Numbered from the stretch's first letter, positions 1 to 7,531 are shown. The stretch: DNA of 9,416 nt from an uncultured Candidatus Competibacteraceae bacterium (GCA_937872125.1 CALMNY010000178.1:1-9416); one strand, 5' to 3'. The notes: generated by a model from the letters alone, not told the origin. Made by a program: numbers and translations.

Positions 1-1196
1 CTGATTCCCGGCCCTGGCTGGATCATGGCCGCTGGCCGCTGCGCCATCCGCTGGGAAGAGCCGCCAAGCCGACCGGCGCACTGCTGCCGTATCGGTTTCT
101 GCCGGCGGAAGGCGAAAGCCTGCACCAGATTCCAGTGGGGCCGGTTCATGCCGGCATCATCGAACCCGGTCATTTCCGTTTTACCGCCAATGGCGAGGCC
201 GTGGTCCGGCTGGAGGAACGGTTGGGTTACGTCCACAAGGGCATCGAAAGTCTGTTGGCGGGCGCGACTATCGAGCAGGCGGCGCGGCTGGTCGGGCGGG
301 TGTCGGGCGACAGCACCGTGGCTTACGCGCTGGCGTTTGCTCGCGCCGTCGAAGCCGCGACGGAAACCGATGCGCCCGACCGCGCCCATTGGCTACGCGC
401 GCTGATGGCTGAACTGGAGCGGCTGGCGAATCATCTCGGCGACATCGGCGCGATCTGCAACGACGCGGCCTTCGCCCTGATGCTCGCCCATTGCGCGGTG
501 TTGCGCGAACAGGTCTTGCGCGCCAGCGCCGCCTGTTTCGGCCATCGGCTGCTGATGGATGGCGTCATTCCCGGCGGCGTGGTCGCAGATTTGTCGGCGG
601 ACGGCGCCAAGGCTTTGCGCGCGCTGGTCGCCGAATTGCGGCGCCGGTTTCCCCCGCTGATCGAGTTGTACGACAACACCGCCTCGCTGCAAGACCGCAC
701 CGTGGGCACCGGCTTTGTCCGGCCGGCCTTGATCCAGCAATTCGGTTGCGGGGGGCCGATTGGCCGCGCCGGGGGCCGCGCCTTCGACGCCCGCCGCCAG
801 CCCGGCTATCCGCCCTACGAGCAACTGGAATTTGAAACGCTGACGCTGACGGAAAGCGATGTCAATGCCCGGGTGTGGCTGCGCATCCGCGAGGTGGAGC
901 AGAGCCTGGCGCTGATCGAGCGGATTTTGGAGCGGTTGCCGCCGGGTCCGGTGCGCGGGGCATTACAACAACCCGGTCAACCCTGCGAAGGCATGGCGCT
1001 GGTCGAGGGGTTTCGCGGCGACGTGCTGGTCTGGCTGCGGCTGAATGGCGACGGCACGGTGGCGCGCTGCCATCCGCGCGATCCGTCCTGGTTCCAGTGG
1101 CCGCTGCTGGAAGCCGCCATCGAAGGCAACATCGTCGCGGATTTTCCGCTCTGCAATAAATCGTTCAACGGCTCGTATTCGGGCCACGATCTGTAG
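1..1196 (+). CDS. Group-4 hydrogenase/complex I-like large subunit (HycE/HyfG type, Ehr-like), 5' partial
   Basis: The reading frame (first full codon at base 3) is open to the left edge, so the gene begins outside the window; the GTG at 135 is internal. Of 397 visible residues, the first ~45 match the HycE/HyfG linker into the catalytic domain (LHQIPVGPVHAGIIEPGHF, residues 40-57). A NuoC-like 30-kDa domain probably lies upstream. The LGYVHKGIE segment is typical of HycE/HyfG large subunits. The nickel ligands are missing: the first motif, RVCGIC in hydrogenases, reads RVSGDS (99-104), and the C-terminal DPCxxC reads NGSYSG (389-394). It should therefore not be a functional [NiFe] hydrogenase; it fits the Ehr (energy-converting hydrogenase related) class, a cytoplasmic arm subunit of a membrane complex. 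The small subunit starts 11 bases downstream and a SulP permease follows. Family assignment is firm; biochemical role is unknown. Confidence 0.9.
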   Translation, partial: DSRPWLDHGRWPLRHPLGRAAKPTGALLPYRFLPAEGESLHQIPVGPVHAGIIEPGHFRFTANGEAVVRLEERLGYVHKGIESLLAGATIEQAARLVGRVSGDSTVAYALAFARAVEAATETDAPDRAHWLRALMAELERLANHLGDIGAICNDAAFALMLAHCAVLREQVLRASAACFGHRLLMDGVIPGGVVADLSADGAKALRALVAELRRRFPPLIELYDNTASLQDRTVGTGFVRPALIQQFGCGGPIGRAGGRAFDARRQPGYPPYEQLEFETLTLTESDVNARVWLRIREVEQSLALIERILERLPPGPVRGALQQPGQPCEGMALVEGFRGDVLVWLRLNGDGTVARCHPRDPSWFQWPLLEAAIEGNIVADFPLCNKSFNGSYSGHDL

Positions 1197-1207
1197 GCGA
1201 CGCCGTC

Positions 1208-1729
1208 ATGCGCAAGCTGTTGGTTCAGAATTTGTTGCGATGGCCGCTGACGGTCCCCGCGCCGGCCCCTTCCACTTCAGCCCTGGCCGAGCTGGGGGCG
1301 CAAGTCGAGCAGGCGGCGCAACGGCGATTGGGCCGCAGCCTGGCGATCCGCGAGGTGGACGCCGGTTCCTGCAACGGCTGCGAACTGGAAATCCACGCCC
1401 TGAACAACGCCTATTACGATCTGGAGCGGTTCGGTCTCCACTTCGTCGCCTCGCCGCGCCATGCCGACGTGCTGCTGGTCACCGGCCCGGTCACTGCCAA
1501 CATGCGGGAGGCGCTGGAACGGACTTACCACGCCACGCCCGATCCGAAATGGGTGGTGGCGGTCGGCGACTGCGGGCGCGACGGCGGGGTGTTCGTCGGC
1601 AGCTACGCCTGCGTCGGCGGCGTCTCTGAAGTGATTCCCGTCGATTTGCATATTCCCGGCTGTCCGCCGAACCCCATGCAACTGCTGGAAGGCTTGCTGG
1701 CCTTGTTGCAGTTCCAGAAATCGCCATGA
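1208..1729 (+). CDS. NuoB/HycG-like 4Fe-4S small subunit of Ehr-type complex
   Basis: This 173-residue protein is homologous to the 20-kDa complex I subunit NuoB and the group-4 hydrogenase small subunits HycG/HyfI. It should carry the [4Fe-4S] cluster nearest the large-subunit active site (N2 in complex I). All four expected cysteines are visible: C55 and C58 in GSCNGCELEI, C122 in VGDCGRDGG, and C152 in IPGCPPNP. There is no Tat signal and no extra ferredoxin domain, as expected for group-4/complex I forms. The start at 1208 lies 11 bases after the large-subunit stop, with only a weak purine-rich site before it. The stop overlaps the next gene's start by four bases (ATGA, 1726-1729), indicating translational coupling to the SulP permease. 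The cluster appears intact although the partner has lost its nickel ligands, so electrons could still reach this interface. Confidence 0.92.
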   Translation: MRKLLVQNLLRWPLTVPAPAPSTSALAELGAQVEQAAQRRLGRSLAIREVDAGSCNGCELEIHALNNAYYDLERFGLHFVASPRHADVLLVTGPVTANMREALERTYHATPDPKWVVAVGDCGRDGGVFVGSYACVGGVSEVIPVDLHIPGCPPNPMQLLEGLLALLQFQKSP

Positions 1730-3501
1730 AACCCGACCGAGAACACTCGCTTTATCTGCCCTTCGGCACCGCCCTGCGCGACAAGCTGCGCGGCGGCTAT
1801 AACCTGAGCAAGCTACAAGCCGACCTGCTGGCGGGCATCACCGTCGGCATCGTCGCGGTGCCGCTGGCGATGGCGCTGGCCATCGGCAGTGGGGTGCCGC
1901 CGCAGTACGGTCTTTATACCGCCATTGTCGCCGGAATGTTGATCGCCCTGACCGGCGGCTCCCGCTTCAGCGTGTCCGGCCCAACCGCCGCCTTCATCGT
2001 GATCCTGCATCCCATCGCCGAAAAATATGGCCTCGGCGGACTGGTGACCGCCAGTTTCATGGCCGGGATCATGTTGATGGGTATGGGGTTGGCGCGGATG
2101 GGCAAGTTGATCCAATTCATCCCCTATCCGGTGACCACCGGCTTCACCACCGGCATCGCGGTGGTCATCGCCAGCCTGCAATTCAAGGATTTCTTCGGCC
2201 TGCAACTGGCCGCGCAGCCGGAGCACTTTCTGGAACGGATCTGGTTGTTGGGACAGGCGCTACCCGGACTGCACCTTGCCGATTTTGTGATCGGCGCGTT
2301 GACCTTGGCCCTGCTGATTTTGTGGCCGCGCCTGAAAACCGGGTTCCCGGCGCCGCTGGTCGGCATGGTGGCCGCCACCGTGCTGGCTTGGTTGCTCGCC
2401 CGTTTCGTGAACGGTTTCGAGGTCGCCACCATTGCTTCCCGGTTCAGCTATGTTCAGGATGGGCAAACGCTGCCGGGCATCCCGCCGTTCCTGCCGCACT
2501 TCGTGTTGCCGTGGCAATTATCCGGTCCGGATGGTCAGCCGCTGGGGCTGTCGCTGGGGCTGATCAAGGATCTGCTGGGTCCGGCCATGGCGATTGCCTT
2601 GCTGGGCGCCATCGAGTCGCTGTTGTGCGCGGTGGTGGCCGACGGCATGACCGGCACCAAGCACGATCCCGACGCCGAACTGATCGGGCAGGGTATCGGT
2701 AATACGGTAGCGCCATTTTTTGGCGGCATCGCCGCGACCGGGGCGCTGGCTCGCACTGCCGCCAACATCCGCGCCGGCGCCCGAGGTCCGCTAGCCGCCG
2801 TGTTTCACGCCCTGTTCATCCTGCTGGTGCTGCTGGCGCTGGCACCGCTGCTGGGGTATCTGCCGATGGCGGCGCTGGCGGCGCTGCTGTTGTTGGTGGC
2901 GTGGAATATGAGCGAACTCAAGCACTTCCGTCATATTCTCAAGATTGCGCCCGGCAGCGATATTCTGGTGTTGCTGGTGTGTTTCGGGCTGACAGTTATT
3001 TTCGACATGGTGATTGCCATCAGCGTCGGCGTGGTGCTGGCGGCGCTGCTGTTCATGAATCGCATGGCGGAACTGACCGGCGGCAAGCACGTCGAGGCCG
3101 ATCATCCCCATTTGGAGAGTCCGCTGCCCGAAGGCGTGCGGCTGTACGAAATCTCTGGCTCGCTGTTTTTTGGCGCCGCCGAGAAGGCCATGAGCGCCCT
3201 GCACGACATCGGCGCTCGGCCACGCGCCGTCATCATTGATATCGAAGGGGTGACGGTCATGGACGTGTCGGGTTTGGTGGAGCTGGATTCGGCCATCGAA
3301 CGCTTGCAGAGCGACGGGGTTCTGGTGGCGATAGCGGGGGTGCATGGTCAGCCGGCGCTGCTGATGCGGCGGGCCGGGCTGCGCAACGTGCCCGGCAAGT
3401 TGCTGCTGTCGGCCAGCCTGCCGCAGGCGCTGGCGCGGGTGCGGCATTATCTGGGCGAGTCGAGCACGGGCCAGCCCATGCTCACCGAAAAGATCATTTG
3501 A
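1726..3501 (+). CDS. dauA: SulP/SLC26 family anion permease with C-terminal STAS domain (DauA-like)
   Basis: This 591-residue inner-membrane transporter has a multi-helix SulP core (about residues 30-445) followed by a cytoplasmic STAS domain (about 470-575). The core carries the strong family signatures GLYTAIVAGMLIALTGGSRF (62-81) and SVSGPTAAF (82-90), plus GAIESLLCA (294-302) with the conserved E297. From memory it resembles E. coli DauA (YchM), a C4-dicarboxylate carrier, very closely across the core, including LLLVAWNMSE near 388-397. The STAS domain has a DVSG motif (513-516) whose S515 sits where anti-sigma-antagonist-like domains are phosphorylated. Relatives include the bicarbonate carrier BicA and sulfate carriers, so substrate cannot be read from sequence. 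The ATGA overlap with the Fe-S subunit gene argues that permease and Ehr-like complex work together; bicarbonate or another anion are possibilities. Family is certain; the symbol reflects resemblance, not proven substrate. Confidence 0.93.
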   Translation: MKPDREHSLYLPFGTALRDKLRGGYNLSKLQADLLAGITVGIVAVPLAMALAIGSGVPPQYGLYTAIVAGMLIALTGGSRFSVSGPTAAFIVILHPIAEKYGLGGLVTASFMAGIMLMGMGLARMGKLIQFIPYPVTTGFTTGIAVVIASLQFKDFFGLQLAAQPEHFLERIWLLGQALPGLHLADFVIGALTLALLILWPRLKTGFPAPLVGMVAATVLAWLLARFVNGFEVATIASRFSYVQDGQTLPGIPPFLPHFVLPWQLSGPDGQPLGLSLGLIKDLLGPAMAIALLGAIESLLCAVVADGMTGTKHDPDAELIGQGIGNTVAPFFGGIAATGALARTAANIRAGARGPLAAVFHALFILLVLLALAPLLGYLPMAALAALLLLVAWNMSELKHFRHILKIAPGSDILVLLVCFGLTVIFDMVIAISVGVVLAALLFMNRMAELTGGKHVEADHPHLESPLPEGVRLYEISGSLFFGAAEKAMSALHDIGARPRAVIIDIEGVTVMDVSGLVELDSAIERLQSDGVLVAIAGVHGQPALLMRRAGLRNVPGKLLLSASLPQALARVRHYLGESSTGQPMLTEKII

Positions 3502-3517
3502 ACGGGAATCCTTTTCC

Positions 3518-4357
3518 ATGCTGATGTTGCCCGATGAGTTCCAGCCGGAACTGTTGCCGGCGGGCGATGCCGATGCGCCGAACTGGTGGTTCGTGTTCGC
3601 CGGCGGCAATCTGCTGGTGCGACCGACTGCCAGCGGAGTTGAGTTGCCGGTAGCCTCGATCTGGCCCTTCGCCAAGCTGCCAACGACGCGCCGCCTGTAT
3701 CTGGGTGCTCTGCGCGGCCGGCCCTGTCATGCCGCCGAGGTGGAAGCCACCGCGCCGCCACCTCCAGGGATGCAATTCCAGGGTCTGCGCGCCTTGTGGA
3801 CGCGGCTGGATGAAGGCTTGCTCGGCGTGGCCAGCCAAGCGGCGCAATTGATTGAATGGGATCGCACCCACCAGTTCTGCGGTCAGTGCGGGACGCCGAC
3901 GCAACGGCGGGCTGATGAGCGCGCCCGACATTGCGCGGCTTGCGGACTCATTGCCTATCCGCGCCTGTCGCCGGTGATCATGGTGCGGGTGGTGCGGGAC
4001 GGGCAAATTCTGCTGGCCCGCGCGCCGCGTTTTGCGCCCGGCGTCTACAGCGTGCTGGCGGGTTTCGTGGAAGCCGGCGAAACGCTGGAACAGGCGATTC
4101 ACCGGGAAATCGCGGAGGAGGTCAATATCCAGGTTCGGAACCTGCGTTACTTCGCCAGTCAATCCTGGCCCTTTCCGCATTCGCTCATGATCGCGTTTAC
4201 CGCCGAGTACGCGGGTGGCGAGGTGCGGGTGGATGGACGGGAACTGTTGGACGCCAACTGGTTCGCGCCCGACGCCCTGCCGGGCCTGCCCAGCCCGATG
4301 AGCATGGCGTGGCGGCTGATTCAGGATTTCGTGGCCGGAAGCCAGAGTCGGGCGTGA
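3518..4357 (+). CDS. nudC: NAD(H) pyrophosphatase NudC (zinc-ribbon Nudix hydrolase)
   Basis: NudC hydrolyses NAD(H) to NMN(H) and AMP and, in E. coli, removes NAD caps from RNA 5' ends. The 279-residue protein (E. coli form about 257) has an N-terminal NudC domain, a zinc ribbon with C121, C124, C139 and C142, and a Nudix box from G182 to I204 (GFVEAGETLE, then REIAEEVNI) that keeps the metal-binding E197, E200 and E201. After the box comes the NudC-specific SQxWPFPxS motif, here SQSWPFPHS (214-222). Two small deviations are visible: serine replaces the usual proline in that motif, and N203 replaces the usual glycine of the Nudix box. It starts 16 bases after the permease stop with no clear strong ribosome binding site; an in-frame ATG two codons on (3524) is an alternative start. 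It may be co-transcribed with the permease, but the function looks like housekeeping. Confidence 0.92.
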   Translation: MLMLPDEFQPELLPAGDADAPNWWFVFAGGNLLVRPTASGVELPVASIWPFAKLPTTRRLYLGALRGRPCHAAEVEATAPPPPGMQFQGLRALWTRLDEGLLGVASQAAQLIEWDRTHQFCGQCGTPTQRRADERARHCAACGLIAYPRLSPVIMVRVVRDGQILLARAPRFAPGVYSVLAGFVEAGETLEQAIHREIAEEVNIQVRNLRYFASQSWPFPHSLMIAFTAEYAGGEVRVDGRELLDANWFAPDALPGLPSPMSMAWRLIQDFVAGSQSRA

Positions 4358-4403
4358 TGAATGGCTGCGCCGGTTCGCAGCGGCATGGGCTATCATCAGA
4401 TTC

Positions 4404-4410
4404 AGGAGGT
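4404..4410 (+). promoter_or_regulatory. Strong Shine-Dalgarno AGGAGGT fixing the HD-protein start
   Basis: AGGAGGT lies six bases before the ATG at 4416. The in-frame TTG at 4410 overlaps this site, so translation should begin at 4416 and not at 4410. Confidence 0.8.
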
Positions 4411-4415
4411 TGGCA

Positions 4416-5105
4416 ATGAACGAGCGATGCAGTTCAACAAACAGTTCCACCCTGCCAGCGGACGAATGGGTCCGGGAACGGACGCGCTTTACCGCCCTGT
4501 GGATACGGGCGATGCCGGACGGGTACGCCGTGGCCAAAGCGGTTTTTGACCAGTTGCGCGAACTCTATGGCGAGCCGCATCGTCATTACCATACCCTGAA
4601 TCATATTCGTCATTGCCTGCACGAATTCGACGGGGCGGCGGCGCTGATGGCCGATCCCGACGCCATCGAGATGGCGCTGTGGTTTCATGACGCGATTTAT
4701 CAGGCGGGAGACCGGGATAACGAACGACGCAGCGCCGATCTGTTTCGACAGTGGACGGACGGGCGCGCCGCTCCAGCGTTCCAGCAACGGGTGGATGATC
4801 TGATTATGGCGACCACGCACCGTGAGGCGCCCAGCCGGGACGACGCCCGTTTTATCGTGGATATTGATCTGTCCAGTTTTGGCCTGCCGTGGGAAGCCTT
4901 CGAGCGGGACGGCCGCCTGATCCGCGCCGAGTTCGTGGGGATTGCCGATGAGCAATACTATTCGGGGCATCTGCGGTTTTTGCAGGTCCTGCGAAATCGT
5001 CCCACCTTTTTCAACACAGAGTTTTTTCAGCAACGCTACGAGTCGGTTGCGCGCGAGAATCTGACGCGAATTATCACGGATTTGCACACGCGCGGTTATC
5101 GCTGA
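4416..5105 (+). CDS. HD-superfamily metal-dependent phosphohydrolase (COG4339-like)
   Basis: This is a 229-residue soluble protein. The start at 4416 was chosen because a near-perfect ribosome binding site precedes it. An HD-type metal site is visible: RHYHTLNHI (56-64) supplies histidines, WFHDAIY (89-95) holds the defining His91-Asp92 pair, and VDIDLSSFG further on gives late aspartates as in predicted HD phosphohydrolases of the COG4339 type. Members of this family have no well-established substrate; HD enzymes generally hydrolyse phosphate esters or nucleotides using divalent metals. No transmembrane segment or partner domain is seen. It sits 58 bases after nudC and 33 bases before a nucleotidyl cyclase, so a role in nucleotide turnover is conceivable but only inferred. 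Confidence 0.82.
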   Translation: MNERCSSTNSSTLPADEWVRERTRFTALWIRAMPDGYAVAKAVFDQLRELYGEPHRHYHTLNHIRHCLHEFDGAAALMADPDAIEMALWFHDAIYQAGDRDNERRSADLFRQWTDGRAAPAFQQRVDDLIMATTHREAPSRDDARFIVDIDLSSFGLPWEAFERDGRLIRAEFVGIADEQYYSGHLRFLQVLRNRPTFFNTEFFQQRYESVARENLTRIITDLHTRGYR

Positions 5106-5138
5106 CGCACGCGGTTACGACAGGCGGGAGGACAGGAT

Positions 5139-6092
5139 ATGAAACTGAAACTGGGTAGTCTGATCGCCGGGCTGACCGAGCGGGGCGCGGCGCACCAGCA
5201 GGTGGCGGCGACTGTGCTGTTCGCCGATATTTGCGGCAGTACCCGGCTGTTTGAGCAATATGGCGATGTCCGGGCGCGGGAGATCGAGACGCGGGTGCTC
5301 GATGCGCTCACCGCAAAAACCAGCGCGCATGGCGGCGAAGTCATCAAGACCATCGGTGATGAAATCATGAGTCGCTTTGCCGATGCGGAATCAGCGGTGC
5401 GCGCCGCTTGCGAAATGCACCAGGCGCTCAAGGATGATCCGGAACTGGCGCGCTTGAATATCGCCATCAAGATCGGCCTGCATCACGGGCCGGTGCTGGT
5501 TGAGAATAACGATGTGTTCGGCGATGCGGTTAATGTCGCTGCCCGGATGGTGTCCTTGTCCAAGGCGGAGCAGATCATCACCAACCGGGAGACGGTCGGG
5601 CAATTGCCGGAGGAGATCGCCCGGATGACGCGCAGCCTCGGGCAATCACAGGTTCGGGGCAAGCAGGAGGAAATTGAAATCTGCGAGGTGATCTGGCATG
5701 ACAGCACCAGTCTGACCCAGATGGCGAGCGGACAGCATCAGGAGGAGTTGCGCAATTTGCTGTTCGCGCGGTTACTGCTGGAATATCGCGGCAAGGCTCT
5801 GGAATTGGCGCCGGCTGCGCAAACCTTCACGATGGGGCGCGGCGAACGGAGCAGCCTGGTCGTGGATCGGGAACTGGTGTCCCGCAGTCATGCCGATATC
5901 GAGTTCCGCCAGGGTAAATTCATTCTGGTGGATCACAGCACCAACGGGACGTATCTGCTGCTGGAAAACGGCGCGCGATTTTTCGTGCGGCGCGAGGAGT
6001 TTACCTTGCATGACCGGGGCATTATCTGCCTGGGGCAGGCGGTCGTAGAGGACAATCCCGATCTGATTCGTTACCAGTGCGTTCACCTGTAG
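5139..6092 (+). CDS. Class III adenylate cyclase with C-terminal FHA domain
   Basis: This 317-residue protein is predicted to make cAMP from ATP. The cyclase homology domain (about 20-190) has the full catalytic set: metal-binding D30 in FADICGST, K70 and metal-binding D74 in KTIGDEIM, and D129, N132 and R136 in FGDAVNVAAR, where an Asp at 129 together with the Lys favours ATP over GTP. A short linker leads to an FHA domain (about 210-310) with G233-R234, SRSHA (248-252) and NGTY (269-272), the residues that bind phosphothreonine peptides. No membrane segment or signal peptide is apparent, so it is likely cytosolic and controlled by a Ser/Thr-kinase phosphorylated partner. GGGAGGA (5126-5132) lies seven bases before the ATG. 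The cyclase call is strong; the partner is unknown and no kinase or phosphatase is encoded in the window. Confidence 0.93.
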   Translation: MKLKLGSLIAGLTERGAAHQQVAATVLFADICGSTRLFEQYGDVRAREIETRVLDALTAKTSAHGGEVIKTIGDEIMSRFADAESAVRAACEMHQALKDDPELARLNIAIKIGLHHGPVLVENNDVFGDAVNVAARMVSLSKAEQIITNRETVGQLPEEIARMTRSLGQSQVRGKQEEIEICEVIWHDSTSLTQMASGQHQEELRNLLFARLLLEYRGKALELAPAAQTFTMGRGERSSLVVDRELVSRSHADIEFRQGKFILVDHSTNGTYLLLENGARFFVRREEFTLHDRGIICLGQAVVEDNPDLIRYQCVHL

Positions 6093-6184
6093 AGCAGATT
6101 CTGGTTGCCGGACGTGTGGAGCCATGGCCGTGAGCATAGCGCCCAGCAGCGATAGCCCCAACAATTCCGGCTCTCTTTATAGAG
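6093..6184 (+). other. Convergent intergenic gap, no convincing terminator
   Basis: This 92-base gap separates the ends of the cyclase and the MFS gene. The only palindrome noted is CTCT-TTAT-AGAG (6173-6184), a four-base-pair stem without a T run on either strand, too weak to call a terminator. Confidence 0.5.
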
Positions 6185-7531
6185 TCACGATGAGCCTTGC
6201 TCGGCCGCAAGCGTAATGTTGCGACAGTGAGTTTCGTACAGGAAGGCCGAGGTGATGATGGACAGGGCGACGCAGCCCAGCATCAGGAAAAAGCCGTTCT
6301 GGTAATCGGCAGGGCTGTACACCCGCACGCCGTTGGCCATAGCGCCGGTCCAGGTTAAATCCATCACCCAGCCAAACAATGGTTGAAGGATGGCCGCCCC
6401 CAGGAAGATGCCGGTATTCACCAGGGCGATGGCCATGCCTGACAACGCGGGGGCCACTACCTCCTTCGCGCCGGCGTAGGTCAGAACAAAAGACCCGCAC
6501 CCGAACCCCATCAGTACAAACCAGGCCATTCCCGTTATGCCCGGCGTCCAATGGCCATAGACGATGCCCAGCCAGGCCAGGCCATACAACAGAACGCCGA
6601 TGACCAGCAGGGGTTTGCGACGACCCAGCCGATCGGACAACCAACCGCAGAACAACGTGCTACAGGCAAAGCTGGCCAGCGCGACGGTGGTGTACAGGGA
6701 GGCCGCCGACCGCTCCAGACCGTGCAGGTCATGCAGGAAGGGAATCGCCCACAGGCCGAGAAACGTCAACATGCTGCCTGGCATCCCCAGATTGACCCAG
6801 AATGCCGGCCAGGCCCGGCGCGTGGCCAACACCCCCAGCAGATCATGCCACCAGTGCTGTTGGCGTCCGGCGTGCCGGGCCTGACCCTCCATTTCCCGGA
6901 TCGAGGGAAAACCGGCATCCTCGGGAGTGTTGCGCACCCAGAGCCACGACAGCGCCGCCAGCCCCAGCGCCAGGATGCCGAATGCGATAAACACCGTGCG
7001 CCACGACCAGACCGTCAGCATGGCGGCCAGGGGGCCGGCCGCCAGGATGGCGCCGACGTTGCCCAACAACAGGGTCAAGCCGCTGATGAAGCCGTAATCC
7101 CGGTCGCGGAACCAGAGAGTATTGCTCTTCATCAGCCCCACGAACACCACGGACACCCCCAGTCCGACCAGGGCGCGTCCTACCGACGCCTCCCAGAACG
7201 TGTCGGCCAAGCCGAACAGGATAGAGCCACCGCCAGACACCAGATTCCCCAGGGTTACCGAAATCCGCGCGCCCAGGGTATCCGCCAGCACCCCGGCGGG
7301 AATCTGCATGGCGGTATAAATGTAGTAATACATGGCCGCCAGCGACCCCAGCGCGGCTCCGGTGGCCCCGAAGTCCCGCATTAGGTCGGCGGACGCTACC
7401 GCCGGGGCGATCCGGTGGAAAAACACCAGGATGTAGGATGCCGCCAGAATGGCGTAAATAGACCAGCAAGCGCGGGCGAAACGCGCCGGGTCGAAGGAAG
7501 TGGACAGTGGGTTTGTAGTGGGGGCGCTCAT
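6185..7531 (-). CDS. Major facilitator superfamily transporter
   Basis: This 448-residue inner-membrane protein has about 12 hydrophobic segments in two six-helix halves joined by a hydrophilic loop (about residues 200-235). MFS motif A occurs in both halves: GVLADTLGAR (80-89) and GWLSDRLGRRKP (296-307). The first helix ends in FFHRIAPAV, a pattern common in organic-anion/sugar-phosphate type MFS carriers, but the substrate cannot be assigned. The N-terminus is a short cytoplasmic tail and the ATG at 7531 has no strong ribosome binding site. It is transcribed towards the cyclase and away from rlmD, probably as a single-gene unit. Confidence 0.88.
   Translation of the reverse strand: MSAPTTNPLSTSFDPARFARACWSIYAILAASYILVFFHRIAPAVASADLMRDFGATGAALGSLAAMYYYIYTAMQIPAGVLADTLGARISVTLGNLVSGGGSILFGLADTFWEASVGRALVGLGVSVVFVGLMKSNTLWFRDRDYGFISGLTLLLGNVGAILAAGPLAAMLTVWSWRTVFIAFGILALGLAALSWLWVRNTPEDAGFPSIREMEGQARHAGRQQHWWHDLLGVLATRRAWPAFWVNLGMPGSMLTFLGLWAIPFLHDLHGLERSAASLYTTVALASFACSTLFCGWLSDRLGRRKPLLVIGVLLYGLAWLGIVYGHWTPGITGMAWFVLMGFGCGSFVLTYAGAKEVVAPALSGMAIALVNTGIFLGAAILQPLFGWVMDLTWTGAMANGVRVYSPADYQNGFFLMLGCVALSIITSAFLYETHCRNITLAAEQGSS

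Noticed and set aside
135..137. GTG at 135 as the start of the large-subunit gene
   Set aside because: The upstream in-frame codons encode conserved HycE/HyfG linker residues (PYRFLPAEGESLHQIP), so the gene is truncated by the window edge, not started here.
1..1729. Functional energy-converting [NiFe] hydrogenase (Hyc/Hyf/Ech)
   Set aside because: All four Ni-coordinating cysteine positions are substituted in the large subunit, so hydrogenase activity is not supported.
2791..3675. 294-codon open frame on the - strand opposite the SulP STAS region
   Set aside because: It has a His/Gln-rich, domainless translation and lies fully antisense to the permease and the nudC start; a shadow.
3494..4537. 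Long 347-codon open frame on the - strand opposite nudC
   Set aside because: It is antisense to a clearly recognised NudC with zinc ribbon and Nudix box; its product is low-complexity and rich in Arg, His and Gln, typical of a GC-rich shadow frame.
5092..5120. Imperfect direct repeat around CGGTTATCG and CGGTTACG between the HD and cyclase genes
   Set aside because: It has only two short, imperfect copies, one inside coding sequence; easily due to chance in GC-rich DNA.
6173..6184. Possible terminator hairpin between the convergent cyclase and MFS genes
   Set aside because: The stem is only four base pairs and no T tract follows on either strand.
6551..7384. 277-codon open frame on the + strand opposite the MFS gene
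   Set aside because: The translation is Gln/Pro/Arg-rich without recognisable domains, while the - strand gives a clean 12-helix MFS protein.
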